A stretch of DNA of 53,023 nucleotides from an uncultured Rikenellaceae bacterium. GTDB lineage: Bacteria > Bacteroidota > Bacteroidia > Bacteroidales > Rikenellaceae. The position numbers and the translations under genes are program-made. Under the pieces are notes generated by a model. That model was given only the letters and a program-made list of their open reading frames with translations. It was not told the origin of the DNA and ran no database searches. This document shows, piece by piece, positions 46,273 to 53,023 of this stretch. Where the stretch lies: positions 1 to 53,023 of the forward strand of contig CAMRVW010000001.1 of the NCBI GenBank assembly GCA_947054185.1. Reading direction: 5' to 3'. Numbering within the stretch: position 1 is the stretch's first letter; every line of letters begins with the position of its first letter.

Positions 46273-47034
46273 CTATAGTATTTTTACCAGTTTCTCTTTG
46301 AGTACCACGGCCGAGAGGTTGGAATAGAGGATGCCTTTGTCGACGTACGATATGCGTCCGGTCTGTTCCGACACCACCACCACCACAGCATCGGTCACCT
46401 CGCTGACGCCTATGGCAGCCCTGTGGCGCATGCCCAGCGAGGCCGGTATGTCGTTGCGTTCGGTTTGGGGAAGCACACAGCGGGCGGCCGAGATGCGTCC
46501 GTTGCTTATTATCATGGCGCCGTCGTGCAGGGGTGAGTTTTTGAAGAATATGGTCTCGATGAGGCGGTGCGATATCTTGGCGTTGATGACGTCGCCGGTA
46601 TCTTGTATGAGGTTGAGGTTGCTGCGTCGGGTGAAGACTATGAGCGCACCCACGCGTCCGGCACCCATGTTCTCGCATGCGGTGACTATCTCGTCTATAT
46701 ATCCTGTCTCGTCCGAGCCTGCCAGCGAGCTGCCCAGTCCGTGGCTGAATTTGTCGAAGTAACGGTTGCCGAAATAGAGCAGCAGACGGCGTATCTCCTG
46801 CTGAAACACCACTATGAGCGCGATGACACCCACACCTATGATCTGCCCCATGATGCTGGAGAGCAGCTCCATGTTGAAAGAGCGGACCACGATCCACGAG
46901 ACATAAAAGATGAATATGCCTATGAAGATGGAGAAGGCACTGGTGCCCTTTATCATCTTATATATCTGATACATCAACACACCGACAATCAAAATGTCTA
47001 TCAGGCCGGTTATGTTCATAGAGAAAAAATCCAT
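46273..47034 (-). CDS. cdaA: Diadenylate cyclase (c-di-AMP synthase)
   Basis: A 253-residue membrane enzyme that makes c-di-AMP from two ATP. It has three N-terminal hydrophobic segments (~8-25, 32-50, 58-78) and a DAC domain with DGA (171-173) and RHR (203-205), the catalytic and nucleotide-binding motifs of the family. The length and layout match CdaA (DacA/YbbP). It follows folP closely on the same strand, in the order DUF4831-folP-cdaA. No ybbR/cdaR-type regulator is next to it. Confidence 0.93.
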   Translation of the reverse strand: MDFFSMNITGLIDILIVGVLMYQIYKMIKGTSAFSIFIGIFIFYVSWIVVRSFNMELLSSIMGQIIGVGVIALIVVFQQEIRRLLLYFGNRYFDKFSHGLGSSLAGSDETGYIDEIVTACENMGAGRVGALIVFTRRSNLNLIQDTGDVINAKISHRLIETIFFKNSPLHDGAMIISNGRISAARCVLPQTERNDIPASLGMRHRAAIGVSEVTDAVVVVVSEQTGRISYVDKGILYSNLSAVVLKEKLVKIL

Positions 47035-47079
47035 CGTCGTTTAGTTTTTCTTAGTGTTGCCGGGTATTGTGCGTCCGGC

Positions 47080-48024
47080 TTACAGGCGCAGGCGTTTTCG
47101 TGTCGGGCGCGAGGGTGCCTTTTTAGGGGCTGTGATATTGGGATTGTACGGTATGTCGGTTATCATCTCGGGGGTGATTTTGCCGTGCATCGCCTCGAAG
47201 AGCCTTACCGCCTGCATGGCTTCCCGGGTGTCGTGCACACGCAATATGTTGGCGCCGCGCTCGAGTGCCGCCATGTGCAGGGCGGTGGTGCCGTTGAGGG
47301 CACGGGCAGCGTCTATGCCCAGGGTGCGCCATATCATAGACTTGCGTGACAGGCCCACCAGTATGGGGGTGTCGAATATGTCGAACTCGTCAAGACGACG
47401 CAGGAGTTCGAAATTCTGCACCACCGTCTTGGCAAAACCGAAACCGGGGTCTATGATGATGTCGCCCAAGCGTTTTTGGCGGAAAAGCTCCATGCGCTCG
47501 GCGAAATAGGCGATTACGGCGGCGGTGACGTCGTCGTAATCGGTCATCTTTGACATGGTGGCGGGGGTGCCGCGCATGTGCATGGCGATATAGGGCAGCT
47601 TATAGTGGGCCACCGTGTCGAGCATCTCGGGGTCGCCCTCGCCTGCGGTTATGTCGTTGACGATCACCGGTCCGAAGCGTTCGACGGCCTCGCGCACCAC
47701 TGACGAGCGAAAGGTGTCTATCGATATGGGCAACTGCTTGTCGAAAGATTGGCGAATGCACTCAAGACCCCACAAAACACGCAGTTTTTCATGTTTCTCG
47801 TCGAGGTCGGCGGCACCGGGACGCGACGAATACCCTCCTATGTCGATTATTTGGGCGCCGCAATCGATGTGGCGTCTTACCGATATTGTAAGCTCTTTGG
47901 TCGAGTTGACGCGCGAGTCGGCGTGGAACGAGTCGGGGGTGAGGTTGACGATGCCCATGACGGTGGGTGAGCTTAAGTCGTAAAGCTCGCCGTCCAAGCG
48001 CATGAAGTATGGCGGATGTGTCAT
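47080..48024 (-). CDS. folP: Dihydropteroate synthase
   Basis: This enzyme condenses p-aminobenzoate with dihydropterin pyrophosphate; it is the sulfonamide target. Signatures are MGIVNLTPDSFHADSR, IDIGGYSSRPGA, PISIDTFRS, VNDITAG, MHMRGTPATM, IIDPGFGFAKT, VGLSRKSMI and RVHDTREAMQAVRL. I use ATG 48024 (314 residues), which leaves a normal N-terminus. An upstream ATG at 48048 would overlap the DUF4831 gene by 17 bases. The C-terminus is Arg/Lys-rich and extends beyond the usual end. Confidence 0.95.
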   Translation of the reverse strand: MTHPPYFMRLDGELYDLSSPTVMGIVNLTPDSFHADSRVNSTKELTISVRRHIDCGAQIIDIGGYSSRPGAADLDEKHEKLRVLWGLECIRQSFDKQLPISIDTFRSSVVREAVERFGPVIVNDITAGEGDPEMLDTVAHYKLPYIAMHMRGTPATMSKMTDYDDVTAAVIAYFAERMELFRQKRLGDIIIDPGFGFAKTVVQNFELLRRLDEFDIFDTPILVGLSRKSMIWRTLGIDAARALNGTTALHMAALERGANILRVHDTREAMQAVRLFEAMHGKITPEMITDIPYNPNITAPKKAPSRPTRKRLRL

Positions 48025-48031
48025 GACTCGA

Positions 48032-48979
48032 CTATCTTGCACCGACAATTTCTATGACACTGCCTGCTTGAAACAGGGGTATTTCTCTTTGTGTCAATAC
48101 TTTGAGCCCGTACCACAGTTTGCAGTCGGTTAGTGTGGGGGTGACGACATAGAGGGTGTTTTTGCCTTGCGCCTTGCAGTCGACCGTTTGGCAGGGGGAG
48201 GCTGCGGTTATGTCGAGCATGACGGGTTCGCCCGAAAGGTCGGAGCGGTCGACAATGCCTTCACTCTCGGAGAAGCGGCACACCACTATGTTGTCAAGCT
48301 CGTGTGAGGGGGTCACATCTATGGTAACCTCATACACCTCGGTGCTTTTCTTGCCCGTAAAGAGCGACAGATAGTTGTCTTCCAGGCGAGATATCTCTTC
48401 GAGGGCGGCGGGCAGGCCTGCGCCGAACACGTTTTCGCCGAACTCGCCGGTGATGAGGTCGAAGCGGCGTTTGCGCAGTGTGAAGAGTGCGCCGGCGGCA
48501 TCGGCGGCCATCTGGCTGAGGCTCTTCTCGCGCATGGATGTGCGCATGTCGCCGTGGCCTTGCGAGGCGGCATAGACTATGGGGTCGAGGCACACCTCGG
48601 TGAAGGGGGGCTTGTTGACGGCGACGGTGGCAGTGTCGCCGGCACCGCAGCTCAGGTATTCGGCCTTGAGGGGCTTGCTGTCGGTGTATGAGAGCCCGGC
48701 CGAGGTGATGGTGTATGATGTCTTGTCGTTGAGCGGCGCTGCTATGCCCAAGTATTGTTGCGAGTATTTGGCATAGGGGCCTTTGATTATGTGTTCGCGT
48801 TTTACCGTAAGGGTGACATGGAGGGTGGTGCGGGGTATGATTACCGGGTTGACCATTTGTCTTACCTCTATGGCGTACGGTTGGGTTTGTCTCTTTTCGC
48901 CCTTGGGGGTGTCGGCCGAGGCCGGTGTCGCCGTGCAGAGTGCGGCAAGGCACAAGAGGGTTGTCAGATGTGTCTTCAT
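48032..48979 (-). CDS. DUF4831 family exported protein
   Basis: A 315-residue protein with a signal peptide (LCTATPASA) and the DUF4831 N-terminal pattern (YAIEVRQMVNPVIIPRTTLHV, IIKGPYAKYSQQYLGI). These proteins are restricted to Bacteroidota and have no known role. It is the first gene of the DUF4831-folP-cdaA group. No exact promoter match is present just upstream. Confidence 0.8.
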   Translation of the reverse strand: MKTHLTTLLCLAALCTATPASADTPKGEKRQTQPYAIEVRQMVNPVIIPRTTLHVTLTVKREHIIKGPYAKYSQQYLGIAAPLNDKTSYTITSAGLSYTDSKPLKAEYLSCGAGDTATVAVNKPPFTEVCLDPIVYAASQGHGDMRTSMREKSLSQMAADAAGALFTLRKRRFDLITGEFGENVFGAGLPAALEEISRLEDNYLSLFTGKKSTEVYEVTIDVTPSHELDNIVVCRFSESEGIVDRSDLSGEPVMLDITAASPCQTVDCKAQGKNTLYVVTPTLTDCKLWYGLKVLTQREIPLFQAGSVIEIVGAR

Positions 48980-49230
48980 GGCGTTAAGGTTGCTTGTTAT
49001 GGGGCCTTTCGTTGCGGCTGACAGTCATACAGACAGCCACTTGGCGAAAGATTGCCGTTTTGTCAATCTCCGGTAAAGGTACAAAATATTTTCGGTCGGT
49101 GCGTAAAAAATTATTTTTTGTCGGGTTGGGTGATGCCTGTGGCTTTTGCCGATTATGCCGTGTGGCCGACGGGTATCTTGTTTTTGTGCCGCGGTGCGCC
49201 TTTTGGGGTGTCGGCAGGTGCGTAAGGAGT

Positions 49231-49264
49231 AAAAACGGCGGGAGACTTTATTGTCTCCCGCCGT
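49231..49264 (-). terminator. Terminator of the metalloprotease gene
   Basis: Perfect 12-bp arms ACGGCGGGAGAC (49235-49246) and GTCTCCCGCCGT (49253-49264). On the minus strand they are followed by five T residues. The remaining part of 48980-49230 has no gene. Confidence 0.9.
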
Positions 49265-49273
49265 CTGTGCTCT

Positions 49274-50527
49274 CTATCGCATGGTTACGATGGGTATGTC
49301 GACAGGGCCGTAAGTGGTTTTGCCCGCTGTTTCGGGGTTGAACTTGGGTCCGGGTATCATAAGACCGTAATTGAGCACTGCGCGTACCCGTTTGCGTTGG
49401 TCGGGGGTGAATTGGTCGGCATAACTAACGTCGTAATCCATGATGTTGTGCGACTCGAACCGTGTGCCGTCGCATGCCTGGCGTGTCACCAATTCGGCGA
49501 AGGTCTTGCCGGTGGAGAATTGCTTCATATAGGCTGTGCGGTCGTAATTGGGGGTGTCGTCGCAATAGTCGGTGCCGAAGCACTGGTCTTCCGAAAAGGC
49601 GTGGTAAAGGCCGAGATAGTGGCCGAGTTCGTGCGAGGTGGTCACATTGATGTCGGCATTGTTATATTGGCCGTTTGCCGACTCTTCATTTATGTAAATG
49701 CTGTTGATGGAGGCACACAGGGGAAACTTTATGTTGTCGAGGCCAAGGTGCGGATATTGGTATTTGGTGAGACCCGGTATGGCGTTGCCTTCGTATATTA
49801 TGGGCAGATGCGATATGCCTAAGGTGATGCCGCCGCCTGTTTTGGCGAAGTTATAGACCATCACGTTGACGTAACTGTTGGGGTCCCAAAGCATAGAGAC
49901 ATATTTGCCGGTGTCGTCGTTCATGAATTTGTCGCAGTCGATGGGGTATGACTCCCTCCAGCGTATGTATTCCACGCCGGGGGTGAGCATGGCTTTGCCG
50001 TCGGGGTCGGTATCGGCCAGGACGAACGAGAGGTTCATGTCGGGGCTGTCGGTGCCACCCTTGTAATATTTGTTGACCTTGGCAAGTATGTCGGCGAGCC
50101 TTTTGTGATCGACATATTGTTTGGGGTCGGCAGCGTTTTGGTAAAGCACGTGGAAAACGACCGGTATGGTGTAATGGGTGTTTTTGGGGCCTTCGGTGCC
50201 TGATGGCAACTGGCTGATCTTTATTTCGTCCATCAGGTTGTCGGTGATGATGGTGACTGTGCCCCGGCGCGGTTGGTCGCTATGGTTGGGGAGCACTGTT
50301 ATGGTGAGGGTGGCGTCTCCGCTGCCGGCGGTTTTGTCGGGAGTGAGCCAGTAATCGCTGGCTATGGCCATCCATGACGAATTGCATGTGATGTCGGTCT
50401 TGAGTCTTTCGCCGTCGCTTTCAACCGACTCGAAAACCGAGGGCGACAACGTCAGTGTGTCTCGCTCTTTTCTGCATCCGAAAAAGGAGCAGATTATCAT
50501 CAATATGAGAAACGGAAACTTTTTCAT
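49274..50527 (-). CDS. M43-type zinc metalloprotease lipoprotein with BACON-like domain
   Basis: The start at ATG 50527 gives 417 residues with a lipobox (SFFGC, C18). Residues ~25-110 are a BACON-like domain (SSWMAIASDYWLTP... ending in ISQLPSG). The protease domain has the extended zinc motif HELGHYLGLYH near residues 298-308 and a Met-turn NIMDY, both typical of pappalysin/M43 metzincins. It is expected to act at the cell surface; the substrate is unknown. It stands alone, with a strong terminator. Confidence 0.88.
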   Translation of the reverse strand: MKKFPFLILMIICSFFGCRKERDTLTLSPSVFESVESDGERLKTDITCNSSWMAIASDYWLTPDKTAGSGDATLTITVLPNHSDQPRRGTVTIITDNLMDEIKISQLPSGTEGPKNTHYTIPVVFHVLYQNAADPKQYVDHKRLADILAKVNKYYKGGTDSPDMNLSFVLADTDPDGKAMLTPGVEYIRWRESYPIDCDKFMNDDTGKYVSMLWDPNSYVNVMVYNFAKTGGGITLGISHLPIIYEGNAIPGLTKYQYPHLGLDNIKFPLCASINSIYINEESANGQYNNADINVTTSHELGHYLGLYHAFSEDQCFGTDYCDDTPNYDRTAYMKQFSTGKTFAELVTRQACDGTRFESHNIMDYDVSYADQFTPDQRKRVRAVLNYGLMIPGPKFNPETAGKTTYGPVDIPIVTMR

Positions 50528-50651
50528 TACAGTTCTGTTTGGTGTGTCGGCATGTTGCATGACGGCCGGAGAATATGACGGGAAAATTATTTAAAAATTA
50601 CGATAAAACCAATTTATCATCCTTTGGAGGCGCTTTGTTGCCGGCGGCCGC

Positions 50652-51359
50652 TTACAGATAAAATTCGCGCGTCAGTTCGGAGTATGCGGCACTTCGGCTT
50701 CCGTCTTCGTTTTCGAGGTGCATGCGGCTTGAGTCAAGGCGCCAGGCCGGTTGTTTGGCAAACTCCATGAGCACACGTTTTACAGGTTTGGCGCGGCGGC
50801 CGTGTATGTCGGTGCGGCGTGTCAGGTAAAGGCCGTATTCAACCGCTTCGGCAATGAAGACATTGGCCTCTTCGTATGGAAGTATGGCGGCGAAGGTGCC
50901 GTTATCGGATAATAATTGCCGTACGCAGGCGCCCAGATCGGCGGGAGGGAGTGATTCGTTGTGGCGGGCAAGGCACTTTTTCAGAGACTCGTTTTTGAGC
51001 GAGCGGCTGAAGTATGGCGGGTTAGAGAGTATGACGTCATATTTGGATTCGGGGCAGAACTCTTGTATGGCCGTGTTATAGACAGTGAGCCTGTCGGCCC
51101 ATGGTGACGACTCGAAGTTCTCGCTGGCCTGCACTGCCGCCTCTGACTCTAACTCGACGGCGTCTATCATGGCCACGGGGGCGCGTTGTGCCGCCATAAG
51201 GGCGATGAGTCCGGTGCCGGTGCCTATGTCGAGTATGCGTGTGGCGGCGGCCGTTATGGTTGCCCACGAGCCGAGCAGTACGCCGTCGGTGCCCACCTTC
51301 ATGGCGCAATGTTCTTGCTTGACGGTAAATTGCTTGAAACGGAAATATTTGTTGGCCAT
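50652..51359 (-). CDS. trmN6: tRNA1(Val) (adenine-37-N6)-methyltransferase-like protein
   Basis: A 235-residue SAM-dependent methyltransferase. Motif I DIGTGTGLIALMAAQR binds SAM. Motif IV NPPYF is typical of N6-adenine methylation. The N-terminal FRFKQFTVKQEHCAMKVGTDGVLLGSW matches the TrmN6/YfiC family. The symbol follows family similarity. Confidence 0.85.
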   Translation of the reverse strand: MANKYFRFKQFTVKQEHCAMKVGTDGVLLGSWATITAAATRILDIGTGTGLIALMAAQRAPVAMIDAVELESEAAVQASENFESSPWADRLTVYNTAIQEFCPESKYDVILSNPPYFSRSLKNESLKKCLARHNESLPPADLGACVRQLLSDNGTFAAILPYEEANVFIAEAVEYGLYLTRRTDIHGRRAKPVKRVLMEFAKQPAWRLDSSRMHLENEDGSRSAAYSELTREFYL

Positions 51360-51453
51360 GTCGGTGATTGTGTGGGTGTTTGTGGGCTTTATGGTGTTAT
51401 GGGGAGTGCGGGGGATGCGGCGTGTGTGGTGGTCGAGAGAGTCGGGGGGACGG

Positions 51454-52232
51454 TTATATCACCTTGTTGATGCCGGCGCCGAAGAGGGCGAAGTCATATT
51501 TGATAGGGTCGGAGGGGTCGATAAGGCGCAGGTTTCCGGTTATCTCCTCCACAGATTTCCAGTCGTTTTGTTTGCGCTCGAGCAGACCCAATGCACGGCC
51601 GACATTGCCCGAGTGGACATCGAGCGGCAGATAGAGCGCCGAGGCCGGTATGCCTTTCCACATACCTAAGTCGACGCCGGCACCGTCGTCTCTGACCATC
51701 CATTTGACATACATGTTGAGCCTTTTGCAGGCTGCTTTCTTGTCGATGGACGACAGGTGTTTCTCGACGCGTTTGGGGTGGGGCAGCGAGAAGAATTCGC
51801 CTCTGAAGCGTGACAGCACCGTGCGCATGTCGCCGCACTCGTTATATGTCTGTTCGAAGAAGGCGCCGATGCCTCCGTGGGTAAGGCAGATGTTTTTGAT
51901 GGCCTCGATGAAATAGAGGCAGTCGTGGCCGTTGAAGGTGCGGTGCACGAAGTCGCAGAGGTGCACCTTCTCGCCATGCGAGGCCTCCATGACAAAGCGG
52001 TGGGGCTCCATGTCGAGCATGGTCATGAGTCGGTGGCAGTTTTTCACTATGGCCTTGCGGTTACCCCAGGCTATCGTCGAGGCCAGAAAGCCCGATATCT
52101 CGCGGTCTTCGCGGCTCTCGAAAAGGTGGGGTACGCTTATGGGGTCGTCGGCAATGAAGTCGGGGGTGTTGAACCTGTCCACCAACGAGTCAAGGTATGG
52201 TTTGAGGTCGTCTATTTGCTGCTGTGTTATCA

Positions 52233-52233
<1 letters not shown>
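51454..52233 (-). CDS. TIGR02757 (DUF2400) family protein
   Basis: 259 residues from ATG 52233. The frame is open further upstream, inside the next gene, but homologous sequence begins at MITQQQIDDLKPYLDSLVDR. Family landmarks are DDPISVPHLF, EISGFLASTIAWGNRKAIV, and the C-terminal MWKGIPASALYLPLDVHSGNVGR followed by a DPIKYDFALFGAGI end. The family looks like a HhH/endonuclease-III relative, but its reaction is not established. Its ATG overlaps the stop of the LolD-like gene (TAATG). Confidence 0.88.
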
Positions 52234-52886
<653 letters not shown>

Positions 52887-52940
52887 TCCTGACTCGCTTT
52901 TGTGCCGCAAGATACGAAAAATTTTTCAACCGGCCATGGT

Positions 52941-53023
52941 TTGCCGGCACTGACGTTATTTTGCCGGCACTGCCTCCGGCGGCCCTTCCGGGGGAGGGGT
53001 CACGGACCCCGGTTTGATATTTT
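52941..53023 (-). repeat. Inverted copy of the dispersed repeat at 256-400
   Basis: Reverse complement of the 256-400 core (AAAATATCAAA, C-rich block, CCGGAAGGGCCGCCGGAGGC) with two GTGCCGGCAAA units at 52941 and 52961. It again lies just upstream of a gene start, here the LolD-like gene. The window ends exactly in the AAAATATCAAA core. Confidence 0.8.

Noticed and set aside
46076..46897. 273-residue minus-strand frame
   Set aside because: It lies in another frame of cdaA and is rich in Arg/His/Gln with no domain.

Overview
The window is a gene-dense stretch (about 54-56 percent GC by eye) of a chromosome from the Bacteroidota, order Bacteroidales. The evidence is the recurrent promoter type (TTTG, 19-21 nt, TAnnTTTG) in front of many genes, and the gene families: BACON-domain, DUF4493 and PCMD surface lipoproteins, DUF4831, DUF3575, a long SecA of about 1,095 residues, a 603-residue ribosomal protein S1 and a single-chain pyruvate:ferredoxin oxidoreductase. 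A gut Muribaculaceae-like organism would fit, but that is inference. I saw no rRNA, tRNA, CRISPR array, integrase, transposase or phage gene.

Layout. 1-460: a dispersed GC-rich repeat and the folE promoter. 461-6067 (+): folE, a PurF-like phosphoribosyltransferase, tgt, an LptF/LptG-type permease, a DedA/YqaA-type membrane protein and a DUF3592 protein. 6428-10454 (-): a SUFU-domain protein and secA. 10455-11021: divergent promoters and a 6S-like structured RNA. 11022-13132: a BACON/FN3 lipoprotein (+) and an FKBP-type isomerase lipoprotein (-), converging on strong terminators. 13522-22407 (-): a five-gene surface operon with one promoter at 22.6 kb. It encodes three DUF4493/PCMD-type lipoproteins, a related lipoprotein without PCMD and a predicted outer-membrane barrel. 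Three tandem copies of a folded ~90-nt element sit inside it at 16.2-16.6 kb. 22968-24404 (+): aspA.

24.7-31.2 kb (+): an array of ~75-bp promoter-like repeats feeding a heavy-metal efflux operon (small His/Cys-rich exported protein, membrane fusion protein, RND pump, TolC-type channel). 31389-33350 (+): dnaX, converging on a DUF3575 protein that has its own copy of the ~76-bp promoter repeat. 34281-37020 (-): rpsA then rnz. 37133-38737 (-): an ABC-F ATPase with a structured leader. 39073-41466 (-): an MBOAT acyltransferase with an SGNH-like partner, preceded by a duplicated ~220-nt element. 42377-45919 (-): nifJ. 46273-48979 (-): DUF4831 gene, folP and the c-di-AMP synthase gene. 49274-52886 (-): an M43-type metalloprotease lipoprotein, a TrmN6-like methyltransferase, a TIGR02757 protein and a LolD-like ATPase. 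The last 80 bases are an inverted copy of the repeat at 256-400.

The protein-coding content is mostly conserved housekeeping and envelope genes. The less ordinary material is non-coding: several families of repeated, folded or promoter-bearing elements placed directly upstream of genes. Two conserved enzymes (PurF-like and Tgt) also have changed active-site or metal-site residues.
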